Assembly: GCA_029258495.1 (NCBI GenBank)
Contig: JARHYV010000123.1
Location: 1-24,922, forward strand
Direction: 5' to 3'
Length of the DNA: 24,922 nucleotides
Source: Faecousia sp.
GTDB lineage: Bacteria; Bacillota; Clostridia; Oscillospirales; Oscillospiraceae
The notes under the pieces are model-generated. The model saw only the letters and a list, made by a program, of their open reading frames with translations. It was not told the DNA's origin and searched no databases. Shown here in pieces: positions 1-7,454 of this stretch. How positions within the stretch are numbered: the stretch's first letter is position 1; each line of letters starts with the position of its first letter. The position numbers and the translations under genes are program-made.

Positions 1-441
1 CATCAGCTCCAAAATCACCCCATCAGGATCTCTGAAATAGATCGCCTTGCTTTTTCCGAATCCTGATGCAGTAAAATCAAAGAACTGAGGTTCAGACAGA
101 CACTCCACACCGCACTTCACCAGATGCTCATATACCGCATCAATATCATCTACTTTGAAACAGATCTCAGAAATAGATGTCCTGAACAAATCACTGGGCA
201 TCCTCTGCGTATCAGATTCTACAAACTGGATCAACTCCACAGGCGGTGCCATCACATGGTCGCTGCCATTGAGATACGCGACTCTGGCTGTGCAGTTCTT
301 CCGACCGAAAAGAAGATCCGTTTCCTTGCCCTCCATCCGTATCTCGCCTTCAAAATTCAGTCCCAAAACATCTCTGTAAAAAGCGATCGACTTGTCCATA
401 TCCGAAACAGTCACGCCTATATGCATTACTTCATTCAACAT
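1..441 (-). CDS. VOC/glyoxalase-like family protein, 3' end cut by window
   Basis: An open frame of 147 codons runs from an ATG at 441 down to the window edge without a stop, so the C-terminus is missing. The start is supported by an AAAGGAT ribosome binding site just upstream on the minus strand. The N-terminus (MHIGVTVSDMDKSIAFYRDV) is the typical opening of a vicinal-oxygen-chelate beta-alpha-beta-beta-beta module. A second module begins near residue 92 (SEICFKVDDIDAVYEHL) and the segment ends with YFRDPDGVILELM, the usual metal-ligand Glu region. Family members include glyoxalase I, dioxygenases and fosfomycin-type resistance proteins, and the fold alone does not choose between them. It is divergent from the TetR-type gene and has its own promoter. 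Substrate unknown. Confidence 0.88.
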   Translation of the reverse strand, partial: MLNEVMHIGVTVSDMDKSIAFYRDVLGLNFEGEIRMEGKETDLLFGRKNCTARVAYLNGSDHVMAPPVELIQFVESDTQRMPSDLFRTSISEICFKVDDIDAVYEHLVKCGVECLSEPQFFDFTASGFGKSKAIYFRDPDGVILELM

Positions 442-470
442 TGTCTATTCATCCTTTCAGATCAAATTAA

Positions 471-495
471 CCGGCAATGATATCTACCTTGCCGG
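471..495. repeat. Inverted repeat at the VOC transcription start
   Basis: CCGGCAA (471-477) and TTGCCGG (489-495) form a 7-bp inverted repeat with an 11-base spacer, covering the predicted transcription start of the VOC gene just downstream of its -10 box. It could be a repressor operator or a 5'-UTR hairpin. No protein is assigned to it. Confidence 0.45.
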
Positions 496-497
496 CC

Positions 498-526
498 ATT
501 ATAATCGGATTTCTGCAATCTGTCAA
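498..526 (-). promoter_or_regulatory. SigA-type promoter of the VOC gene
   Basis: On the minus strand a perfect TTGACA (521-526) is followed by 17 bases and a perfect TATAAT (498-503). Transcription would begin near 491, about 50 bases upstream of the VOC start codon. Both hexamers and the spacing match consensus, so this is one of the best promoters in the window. Confidence 0.85.
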
Positions 527-615
527 TGGATGATATCATTTATACATTATATTATCAAAAACAGCTCTCAGCATCTGCATGCAAGTAAATTCTATGATGC
601 TATCTCTATTTTCTG

Positions 616-644
616 TTGAAATTCTCTGATACTTCCGCTATAAT
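616..644 (+). promoter_or_regulatory. SigA-type promoter of the TetR-type regulator
   Basis: TTGAAA (616-621), 17 bases, then TATAAT (639-644) form a near-consensus promoter. Transcription would start around 651, leaving a leader of about 37 bases with an AAAGGAG ribosome binding site before the ATG at 688. The TTG of this -35 box is in frame with the regulator and could be misread as its start codon. Confidence 0.82.
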
Positions 645-659
645 AGAAACGGAAATATC
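628..659. promoter_or_regulatory. Candidate TetR operator over the regulator's own promoter
   Basis: GATACTTCCG (628-637) and CGGAAATATC (650-659) are inverted copies matching at 9 of 10 positions, separated by 12 bases that contain most of the -10 box. TetR-family proteins are known to bind such palindromes as dimers and to repress their own genes. The placement across the -10 box fits autorepression. That this protein binds this site is inference. Confidence 0.6.
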
Positions 660-687
660 GGCATCAAAGGAAAGGAGTCATCCATTT

Positions 688-1245
688 ATGGCAGACTTTA
701 CAAAAAAAGCCATTCGTAATTCATTTATAAAGCTGCTGAACGAAAAACCGTTAAAGCAAATTACGGTTCGTGATATCGTGGATGACTGCGGCGTAAACCG
801 CAACACCTTTTACTATCATTTTCAGGACATCCCTCAGCTGATCGAAACCATTGTGCAGGATTACGCGGATCAGGTCATTCTGGAGCGTCCCACCATCAAT
901 TCCGTGGAAGAATATGTCGATACCATTATCGGCTTTGCGCTGAAGAACAAAAACGCTGTGCTGCACATTTACCGTTCCGTAAACCGGGATATCTATGAGC
1001 AATACCAATGGCGGGTCTGTGAACATACTGCCAGAACCTTTATCAATCAACTTCTGGAAGGACGCTCTGTGTCTGAATCAGATCGGACAATCCTTGTCGA
1101 TTATATCAAATGTGTGTGCTTCGGCATCGTCATGGGCTGGTTGGAAGACGGCATTCAGACTGATATCCAAGCCTATGCCCATCGTCTTTTTGAGATGAAA
1201 CAAGGCGATCTGGAGCAGATGATCGACCGTTTTCGAAAAAAATAA
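688..1245 (+). CDS. TetR/AcrR-family transcriptional regulator
   Basis: A 185-residue protein with a TetR-type DNA-binding domain at residues 1-48. The helix-turn-helix lies around residues 24-44 (ITVRDIVDDCGVNRNTFYYH), ending in the characteristic YYHF. The all-helical C-terminal ligand and dimer domain is about 135 residues, normal for the family. The start is ATG 688 because it has an AAAGGAG site at correct spacing and yields the canonical N-terminus; a longer frame from TTG 616 would start inside the promoter. The gene is monocistronic, with a terminator just downstream. It sits directly upstream of the DUF308/MMPL run, so it probably controls that export module as well as itself. The inducer is unknown. 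Confidence 0.92.
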   Translation: MADFTKKAIRNSFIKLLNEKPLKQITVRDIVDDCGVNRNTFYYHFQDIPQLIETIVQDYADQVILERPTINSVEEYVDTIIGFALKNKNAVLHIYRSVNRDIYEQYQWRVCEHTARTFINQLLEGRSVSESDRTILVDYIKCVCFGIVMGWLEDGIQTDIQAYAHRLFEMKQGDLEQMIDRFRKK

Positions 1246-1265
1246 ATATTCTTTTAGACAAATGC

Positions 1266-1300
1266 GCCCCTGTGCCTAAATTATAGGCACAGGGGCTTTT
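1266..1300 (+). terminator. Rho-independent terminator after the TetR-type gene
   Basis: A perfect 13-bp stem (1266-1278 with 1284-1296, GCCCCTGTGCCTA) and a 5-base loop are followed by TTTTCTT. It separates the regulator transcript from the export genes downstream. Confidence 0.9.
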
Positions 1301-1309
1301 CTTATCCGT

Positions 1310-1340
1310 ATGAAAAATCCCCATTTGACCATACAATGGG
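1310..1340 (+). promoter_or_regulatory. Possible weak promoter and inverted repeat before the DUF308 gene
   Basis: TACAAT (1332-1337) resembles a -10 box with a poor -35 (ATGAAA, 1310-1315) 16 bases upstream. It lies within the inverted repeat CCCATT-N9-AATGGG (1320-1340). Some promoter is needed here because a strong terminator precedes it, but this one is a weak match, as expected if transcription needs activation or derepression. The repeat does not resemble the palindrome at 628-659. Confidence 0.3.
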
Positions 1341-1416
1341 TTCAGGACAAAAGCCACAGGGTATCTATGACAGTCGGGTGCCCTGCCGCATCACAGGACA
1401 GAAGGGGGTGTCAATT

Positions 1417-1995
1417 ATGATTTCTAACAAACGACTGCAAATGGCGAAGTACGGCTATATTATCTTATCCACCTTGCTGTGCGCACTGGGGATTACGTTG
1501 ATTGCCGTTCCGGGTTTTTCCATCTCATTATTATGCTGGATCGGAGGGATCCTGCTCATTTTATTTGGATGCGTGAAAATCGTTGGGTATATATCAAAAG
1601 ACCTATATCGTCTGGCCTTTCAATTCGATCTGGCTTTCGGTATCCTTTTGATCTCCCTCGGTCTGATATTGATTCTGCGGACAAATACAATGATTCACAT
1701 CATATGCAGTCTTTTGGGGATCTGTATTCTGGCGGATGCACTTCTGAAGATCCAGATCTCCATCGATTCCAAATCGTTTGGAATTCATCAGTGGTGGATG
1801 ATCCTCACCGCAGCGATCATTACCAGCGTGATCGGGTTTCTGCTGCTGTTCAGACCTTACGAAAGTGCTCAGATGGCTATGAGATTATTGGGTCTGGCGA
1901 TCCTTGCAGAGGGCATTTTGAATCTTGTCACCGTTTTGACCGCTGTAAAGATCTTCCGCCGAAACACTCCCGTAGAAATCGATGCGGACAATTAA
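1417..1995 (+). CDS. DUF308/HdeD-like membrane protein
   Basis: A 192-residue, very hydrophobic protein with about six predicted membrane segments arranged as three hairpins (near residues 12-30, 35-57, 68-87, 90-109, 126-146 and 151-173). This is the layout of the DUF308/HdeD family, small inner-membrane proteins of uncertain function; E. coli HdeD is linked to acid stress. ATG 1417 is chosen because AAGGGGGTG (1402-1410) is a good ribosome binding site, whereas the in-frame ATG at 1336 lies inside a candidate promoter. It is the first gene of a run with the MMPL exporter, 59 bases upstream of it, suggesting a membrane partner of that exporter. No function can be read from the sequence itself. 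Confidence 0.82.
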   Translation: MISNKRLQMAKYGYIILSTLLCALGITLIAVPGFSISLLCWIGGILLILFGCVKIVGYISKDLYRLAFQFDLAFGILLISLGLILILRTNTMIHIICSLLGICILADALLKIQISIDSKSFGIHQWWMILTAAIITSVIGFLLLFRPYESAQMAMRLLGLAILAEGILNLVTVLTAVKIFRRNTPVEIDADN

Positions 1996-2054
1996 ACATC
2001 ATGTCATGTCGGTATATCCTGCCGACAGATACTAGGAAAGGTTTGTGAATAATC

Positions 2055-4151
2055 ATGCGTTTTTCAAAGGCGGTTGTGAAATACCGCATCCCAATCCTGA
2101 TTTTGGCATTCCTGCTGATGATTCCATCTTGTCTTGGAATGATCAACACCAGAATCAACTACGATATGCTGGATTATCTGCCAGATGATATGGACACCGT
2201 CATCGGTCAGAACGAGCTGATGGATGACTTTGGAAAAGGAGCTTTCTCCTTTATCATCGTGGAAGATATGCCCAACAAGGATGTGGCAAAGCTAAAGGAG
2301 AAAATCGAACAGGTAGACCATGTGGAAACCGTTATCTGGTATGACTCTCTGCTTGACCTCTCCATTCCCATGGAGCTGCTGCCTGACAGCGTTCTGAAGG
2401 AGTTCAATACCGAAAACAGCACCATGATGGCTGTCTTCTTCGACAGTGCCACCTCCGCTGACATCACCATGGATGCCATTCGCCAGATCCGCTCCATCTG
2501 CGGCAAGCAGTGCTATGTTTCCGGCATGTCCGCACTGGTCACCGACCTGAAGGATCTGTGCGAAGAGGAAGAGCCGATCTATGTGGGCATCGCCGTTGCC
2601 CTGGCCTGCATCGCAATGCTGCTGCTATTGGATAACTGGGTGGTTCCCTTCATCTTCCTGTTGTCCATCGGTATGATGATCCTGGTCAATATGGGTACCA
2701 ACTACTTTATGGGTGAGATCTCCTACATAACGAAGGCGCTCTCCGCTGTCTTGCAGTTGGCTGTCACAATGGACTATTCCATCTTCCTGTGGCACAGCTA
2801 CTGTGAGCAGCGCGAGAAATTCGATGATCGCAACGAGGCAATGGCTGTCGCTATTTCCATGACGCTGACCAGTGTTTTGGGAAGTTCCATCACCACCGTT
2901 GCCGGTTTTATCGCACTGTGCTTTATGACATTTACCATGGGCATGGATCTGGGCATCGTCATGGCGAAGGGTGTCCTGCTGGGTGTGCTCGGCTGTGTCA
3001 CCGTACTGCCTGCACTGATCCTCCTTCTGGATAAGCCTTTGCAGAAAACAAAGCATAAGCCCCTCATCCCCAACATGACGAAATTCTCCAATGGCGTCGT
3101 TCGCAGCTTTGTTGTCCTGCTGATCGTCTTTGCCATTGTTCTTGTCCCTGCTTACATGGGTTACAGCGCAACCAACAACGAAGTCTACTATGACATGGGT
3201 CAGTGTCTGCCCAAGGATATGGAATATGTGATTGCAAATGACAAACTGGTAGACGAATTTGACATTGCATCTACACACATGCTGTTGGTCGATCGCACTG
3301 TTCCGGCACCTCAGGTGCGCAAGATGATCGCCGAAATGGAGCAGGTGGATGGAATCAAATATATCCTGAGCATGGAATCCATCGTCGGATGCCGTATCCC
3401 GGAAGAATTTCTGCCAGAATCTGTGGTAGAAGTTATGAAGAGCGACAAGTGGGAACTGATGCTCATCAATTCCAATTATAAAGTCGCCAGTGATGAGGTC
3501 AACCAGCAGATCGGCACACTGAATGACATTCTGAAGAAATACGATGAGGGCGGAATGCTGATCGGCGAGGCCCCCTGCATGAGAGATATGATCAAGACCA
3601 CTGCCCGCGACTTCAAGGTCGTCAACGCTGTATCCATCATTGCCATCTTCATCATCATCGCATTTGTGGAAAAGAGTTTCACACTTCCCTTCATTCTGAT
3701 CACCGTGATCGAAAGTGCAATTTTCGTAAATCTGGGTCTGCCTCATTATCTGGGTCAGAGCCTGCCCTTCATCGCTCCCATCTGTATCAGTACCATCCAG
3801 CTTGGCGCTACCGTGGACTACGCGATCCTGATGACGACGCGGTACAAAGTCGAGCGGATCCAAGGGCTGAACAAACGCGATGCTGTCCGTACTGCACTGA
3901 GCACATCCATCCCTTCCATCATTGTTTCCGGCATGGGACTGTTTGCCGCAACCTTCGGTGTTGCACTCTACTCCAACATCGATATCATCCGCTCCATGTG
4001 CATGCTGATGGCAAGAGGCGCCGTGGTCAGTATGATTTCTGTTATCCTGATCCTGCCTGCACTGCTGCTGCTGTGCGATCGGATCATCTGTGCTACCACA
4101 TTTGATATGAAACAAATCCGGCATTGTAAGAACAAGGAGGTCAACGCATAA
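2055..4151 (+). CDS. MMPL/RND-family membrane exporter
   Basis: A 698-residue protein with two equivalent halves. Each half has one membrane helix (near 11-30 and 350-370), a large extracytoplasmic domain (about 31-175 and 371-525), then a block of five helices (about 176-328 and 526-678). This is the RND/MMPL fold. Each half carries an Asp-Tyr pair in its central helix (D240-Y241 in VTMDYSIF, D588-Y589 in ATVDYAIL). In MmpL3 equivalent pairs form the proton relay, so a proton-driven exporter is likely. The length fits the compact Firmicutes members, and no C-terminal cytoplasmic domain is present. The stop overlaps the next start by one base (TAATG), implying translational coupling to the secreted protein. 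Known cargo of relatives are lipids, siderophores and hydrophobic compounds; cargo here is unknown. Confidence 0.92.
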   Translation: MRFSKAVVKYRIPILILAFLLMIPSCLGMINTRINYDMLDYLPDDMDTVIGQNELMDDFGKGAFSFIIVEDMPNKDVAKLKEKIEQVDHVETVIWYDSLLDLSIPMELLPDSVLKEFNTENSTMMAVFFDSATSADITMDAIRQIRSICGKQCYVSGMSALVTDLKDLCEEEEPIYVGIAVALACIAMLLLLDNWVVPFIFLLSIGMMILVNMGTNYFMGEISYITKALSAVLQLAVTMDYSIFLWHSYCEQREKFDDRNEAMAVAISMTLTSVLGSSITTVAGFIALCFMTFTMGMDLGIVMAKGVLLGVLGCVTVLPALILLLDKPLQKTKHKPLIPNMTKFSNGVVRSFVVLLIVFAIVLVPAYMGYSATNNEVYYDMGQCLPKDMEYVIANDKLVDEFDIASTHMLLVDRTVPAPQVRKMIAEMEQVDGIKYILSMESIVGCRIPEEFLPESVVEVMKSDKWELMLINSNYKVASDEVNQQIGTLNDILKKYDEGGMLIGEAPCMRDMIKTTARDFKVVNAVSIIAIFIIIAFVEKSFTLPFILITVIESAIFVNLGLPHYLGQSLPFIAPICISTIQLGATVDYAILMTTRYKVERIQGLNKRDAVRTALSTSIPSIIVSGMGLFAATFGVALYSNIDIIRSMCMLMARGAVVSMISVILILPALLLLCDRIICATTFDMKQIRHCKNKEVNA

Positions 4152-6367
4152 TGAATACCAAATCAACCAAGGTGATGGCACTTGTGCTTGGTGCCACAAT
4201 TCTTGTTGGAACTGCATCCACTGCCGTGTATGCACGCAATAGTGACACCAAAGCACCCGTCAAAGAAACAAAGACCGTCACCGCAGTAAAATCCGGTTCC
4301 GACGCTGTTACCAAAGACGAAACCGTCTATGTTTTTTCCGGTGCTGACGGAGCCGTCAAAAAGGTTCTGGTCAACAACTGGCTGCAAAACGCTAAGCAGG
4401 AGCAAGCCCTGAACGACCTGTCAAATCTGACCGATATCCAGAATGTCAAGGGTGATGAAACCTTCACCGACAGTGGCAACGGTAAACTGGTATGGGATGC
4501 TAAGGGTCAGGATATCTATTATCAGGGTACCACCGATCAGCAGGTTCCCATTGAGATGAGCATCCGCTACACCCTCGACGGCAAAGAGATCTCTGCCGAT
4601 GAGCTGGCCGGCAAGAGCGGCAAGGTCACCATTCGTTTCGACTACAAGAACACCCAGTACGAAGAAGTGAAGATCAACGGCAAGACAGAGAAAATCTATG
4701 TTCCCTTCGTAGCCCTGACCGGTACATTGCTGGATACCGATGTATTCCGCAATGTGACCGTTACCAACGGCAAAATGGAAAATCTGGGCAACGAGATTGC
4801 CGTAATCGGCATCGCACTGCCCGGCATGCAGGAAAATCTGAACATCGACAAGAAGGATCTGGAGATCCCGAGTTATGTGGAGATCACCGCTGATGTGGAA
4901 AACTTCAAGTTGACCACCACCATGACCGTAGCAAGCGCCTCGCTCTTCGACGATTTTAATTCCGAAGACATCGATATCAAGGAGCTGACCGACTCCGTCG
5001 CTAAGCTGTCCGACGGCATGAACCAGCTGATGGATGGCTCCGGCAAGCTCTACGACGGACTTTGCACCCTTCTGGAAAAATCCCAGACTCTGGTTGCCGG
5101 CATCGATCAGCTGGCAAACGGTGCAACTCAGCTGCAAACCGGTGCCGATGCCCTGAGCAGTGGTGCATCTCAGCTGTATTCCGGTGCATCTCAGCTGTCC
5201 GAAGGTCTTGAAACACTGAATTCCAACAGCGATGCCCTGAACGGCGGTGCTGAGCAGGTCTTCAACACCCTGCTGTCCACCGCAAACAGCCAGCTGGCAG
5301 CTGCCGGACTGTCTGTTCCCTCCCTCTCAATCGGCAATTATGCTGATGTGCTGAACGGCGTGATCGCATCTCTGGATCCCGATGCTGTCTACCAGACCGC
5401 ACTGGAAAAGGTGACCGCCGGTGTCAATGCTAAGCGCGGCGAAATCGAGGCAGCCGTTACCGAAGTCGTCAAGCAGCAGGTGCAGGCAGCCGTGACCACC
5501 GAGGTCACCGCAGCTGTCCGTGAAGGTGTTGCCAAGCAGGTTCAGGCAAACGAGCTTCAGTTCCGCACCGCTGTGATCAAGCAGGCTGCCAACATGACCG
5601 TCGAGCAGTACGAGGCTGCCGTCAAGGCAGGGCTTATTCCTCAGGAGAAACAGGATGCAATCGAGGCCGCAATCAAGGCTGCAATGGATGCAGAAGTCGA
5701 TAAGCAGATGGAAAGTGACCCCGTCAAGGGCATGATCGCCAAGAAGACTCAGGAAGTCACCGAGGAAAAGATGGCATCCGATGAGATCAAGGCAACCATC
5801 GCCACCAACACCGATGCACAGGTCGAGAAGAAAATCGCTGAACTGATGGCATCTGATGAAGTCCAGGCTCAGCTGCAGGCTGCTGCCGAGGGTGCAAAGG
5901 CCGTCATCGCACTGAAGACCTCTCTGGACAGCTACAATGGTTTCTATCTGGGTGTCATCGCCTATACCTCCGGTGTTTCCAGTGCAACTGCCGGTGCTCA
6001 GCAGCTGATGGCAGGTACCGAAACGCTGAAGGGCGGCATGTCCGAACTGGACTCCGGTGTGGATCAGCTGTCTGACGGCATTATGACCATGCAGAGCAAG
6101 TCCCCCGAGCTGATCAGCGGCATCACTCAGCTGAGAGATGGCTCCAAGCTGCTGGACGATGGGCTGAAGAAGATGATGGAAGAAGGAATTCAGAAACTGA
6201 TCGATCTGGCTGACCAGGATCTGGAGAGCCTGACTGCCCGCCTGTCCGCTACCATCGATGCTGCAAAGAATTATAATTCCTTCTCCGGTATCGATGCCGG
6301 AACTCAGGGAAATGTCAAGTTCATTTACAAGACCGACTCCATCGAGGTGAAGGAAAGCGCAAATTGA
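4151..6367 (+). CDS. Secreted YhgE/Pip-like heptad-repeat protein
   Basis: A 738-residue protein with a Sec-type signal peptide (hydrophobic residues 8-24, likely cut near AVYA at 28) and no later membrane helix. Residues 55-265 form a beta-rich domain. Residues about 283-366 and 600-680 carry x-x-x-L-x-x-G heptads (e.g. QLQTGADALSSGASQLYSG) typical of YhgE/Pip/EsaA-type proteins. Between them, residues about 410-590 are Ala/Glu/Lys/Gln-rich and probably a long coiled coil. Full YhgE proteins have membrane anchors at both ends that are absent here, so this is a soluble relative. AAGGAGG at 4134-4140 and the one-base overlap with the MMPL gene support the start and a functional link. I infer an extracytoplasmic partner of the exporter; function not established. 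Confidence 0.82.
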   Translation: MNTKSTKVMALVLGATILVGTASTAVYARNSDTKAPVKETKTVTAVKSGSDAVTKDETVYVFSGADGAVKKVLVNNWLQNAKQEQALNDLSNLTDIQNVKGDETFTDSGNGKLVWDAKGQDIYYQGTTDQQVPIEMSIRYTLDGKEISADELAGKSGKVTIRFDYKNTQYEEVKINGKTEKIYVPFVALTGTLLDTDVFRNVTVTNGKMENLGNEIAVIGIALPGMQENLNIDKKDLEIPSYVEITADVENFKLTTTMTVASASLFDDFNSEDIDIKELTDSVAKLSDGMNQLMDGSGKLYDGLCTLLEKSQTLVAGIDQLANGATQLQTGADALSSGASQLYSGASQLSEGLETLNSNSDALNGGAEQVFNTLLSTANSQLAAAGLSVPSLSIGNYADVLNGVIASLDPDAVYQTALEKVTAGVNAKRGEIEAAVTEVVKQQVQAAVTTEVTAAVREGVAKQVQANELQFRTAVIKQAANMTVEQYEAAVKAGLIPQEKQDAIEAAIKAAMDAEVDKQMESDPVKGMIAKKTQEVTEEKMASDEIKATIATNTDAQVEKKIAELMASDEVQAQLQAAAEGAKAVIALKTSLDSYNGFYLGVIAYTSGVSSATAGAQQLMAGTETLKGGMSELDSGVDQLSDGIMTMQSKSPELISGITQLRDGSKLLDDGLKKMMEEGIQKLIDLADQDLESLTARLSATIDAAKNYNSFSGIDAGTQGNVKFIYKTDSIEVKESAN
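5162..5198 (+). repeat. 21-bp-period direct repeat inside the heptad-repeat gene
   Basis: A 16-base unit (GGTGCATCTCAGCTGT) occurs at 5162-5177 and again exactly at 5183-5198, giving a 21-bp period that encodes one protein heptad (GASQLYS then GASQLSE). The near-identity at DNA level suggests recent duplication of a heptad and a site prone to gain or loss of repeats. Confidence 0.75.
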
Positions 6368-6411
6368 TGAACTAATGGTTTTCCCTTTACATTCTGCATT
6401 TGTTTAATGAG

Positions 6412-6452
6412 ATTACCGGATTGCCTCATGCACAGGCAGTCCGGTAATTTTT
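6412..6452 (+). terminator. Rho-independent terminator of the export module
   Basis: A 15-bp stem with one G-U wobble (6412-6426 pairing with 6434-6448) and a 7-base loop is followed by a run of five T. It lies about 45 bases after the heptad-repeat gene and ends the DUF308-MMPL run. Confidence 0.92.
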
Positions 6453-6474
6453 ATCCCCACAGCACAGGTTTTTG

Positions 6475-6483
6475 TGTTAAAAT
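6475..6483 (+). promoter_or_regulatory. Possible extended -10 promoter of the patatin gene
   Basis: TGTTAAAAT reads as an extended -10 element (TGn plus TAAAAT), about 40 bases before the patatin start and just after the upstream terminator. No convincing -35 hexamer is present, so the call is tentative. Confidence 0.35.
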
Positions 6484-6523
6484 AGCATATATGTGCACCA
6501 TGATATACGGAGGAAACTGATAT

Positions 6524-7378
6524 ATGAAAATTGGAATCGTTGATGTAGGCGGCGGATATCGAGGGATCTATGCCGCCGGCGTTCTGGATTACTGCATGGA
6601 TAAAGGGATCCGTTTCGATCTCGGCATCGGTGTTTCAGCCGGAAGTGCCAACCTGATCTCCTATGCCGCCGGGCAGCCTCGGCGGAACTACCGTTTTTAT
6701 TCGGAATTCGGACTTCGCAAGGAGCATGTCGGGCCGAGTACCTTCCTAAAACAACACACCTTTATTGATTTGGACTACATGTACAGCACTTTGAGCAATT
6801 CTGACGGAGAATATCCCTTGGACTATGCCGCAGTAGCTCGCAATCCCATGGAATTCTATGTGGTTGCCACCGATGCCCAGACAGGTGATACAAAATACTT
6901 TGACAAATCCGATATTGCTCAGGATGATTACAGCGTCATGAAGGCTTCTTCTGCCCTGCCCCTTGTTTGTCACCCCTACCCGGTAGCGAATCGGCTGTAT
7001 TTTGATGGTGCACTGGCCGACCCCATTCCTGTGCAGAAGGCATTTGATCTGGGCTGCGACAAGGTCGTTGTCCTGCTGACAAAGCCGGAAACGGAAATAC
7101 GCACCACAGATCGGGACGAACGGCTGTACCGGATCATGCGCCGCAATTACCCCAATGCCGCACAGCAGCTGCGGATCCGTGCCCTGAAATACAACGCAGG
7201 TGTGGCGCTCTCTCAAAAATACGCAGCAGAAGGAAAGGTGCTCATCGTGGCTCCGGATGACACCTGCGGTGTCAATACGCTGACACGGGATAAGGATGCT
7301 CTGGATCGTTTCTATCAAAAAGGATACCATGACGGTGAAAAAATCCGGGATTTTTTGTCTGCCGAACTGCGTTGTTAG
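6524..7378 (+). CDS. Patatin-like phospholipase/acyl hydrolase (RssA-like)
   Basis: A 284-residue protein with all patatin landmarks. The oxyanion loop is GGGYRG (residues 9-14), the nucleophile elbow is GVSAG with Ser38, and the catalytic Asp is in DGA at 161-163. Patatin-like enzymes use a Ser-Asp dyad to hydrolyse acyl esters of phospholipids or other lipids. There is no signal peptide, so it should act in the cytoplasm or on the inner membrane face. The start has a GGAGG site at correct spacing. It stands alone between a terminator and the pst operon. Its position next to the MMPL module invites a lipid link, but nothing in the sequence shows co-transcription. The natural substrate is unknown. 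Confidence 0.9.
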   Translation: MKIGIVDVGGGYRGIYAAGVLDYCMDKGIRFDLGIGVSAGSANLISYAAGQPRRNYRFYSEFGLRKEHVGPSTFLKQHTFIDLDYMYSTLSNSDGEYPLDYAAVARNPMEFYVVATDAQTGDTKYFDKSDIAQDDYSVMKASSALPLVCHPYPVANRLYFDGALADPIPVQKAFDLGCDKVVVLLTKPETEIRTTDRDERLYRIMRRNYPNAAQQLRIRALKYNAGVALSQKYAAEGKVLIVAPDDTCGVNTLTRDKDALDRFYQKGYHDGEKIRDFLSAELRC

Positions 7379-7404
7379 ATCCCCACCGACAGCGGGTGCA
7401 TAAT

Positions 7405-7444
7405 TTCACATCGATTTTACATGAGCGTCCTTTTGTACTTTACA
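7405..7444 (+). promoter_or_regulatory. Candidate PhoP-box repeats upstream of pstS
   Basis: TTCACA (7405-7410) and TTTACA (7416-7421) are exactly 11 bases apart, matching the TT(A/T/C)ACA direct-repeat spacing known for Bacillus PhoP. A third TTTACA lies at 7439-7444, 23 bases further, and the middle copy is not recognisable. A possible -10 (TAAACT, 7454-7459) follows. Phosphate control of pst is expected; that these hexamers do it is inference. Confidence 0.4.
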
Positions 7445-7454
7445 AAAGGACGCT
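7424..7454. repeat. Perfect 31-bp dyad between patatin gene and pstS
   Basis: AGCGTCCTTTTGTA (7424-7437), a 3-base spacer CTT and its exact inverse (7441-7454) form a perfect 14-bp stem. Neither side is followed by a T-run, so it is not a standard terminator. It overlaps the candidate PhoP-box region and could be an operator or an RNA hairpin ending the patatin transcript. Confidence 0.7.

Noticed and set aside
616..687. N-terminal extension of the TetR-type protein from a TTG start
   Set aside because: The TTG is part of the -35 box and the stretch includes the -10 box; ATG 688 has a proper ribosome binding site and gives the family's usual N-terminus.
1336..1416. Longer start for the DUF308 protein
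   Set aside because: The extension is polar, lacks a ribosome binding site, and begins inside a candidate promoter; AAGGGGGTG precedes ATG 1417.
2625..4256. 543-codon open frame on the minus strand opposite the MMPL gene
   Set aside because: It is rich in His, Asp and Gln with no domain sense, an expected shadow of the real gene on the other strand.
6524..7378. Patatin gene as a fourth member of the export module
   Set aside because: A strong terminator with a T-run (6412-6452) separates them and the patatin gene has its own possible promoter, so only proximity supports a link.
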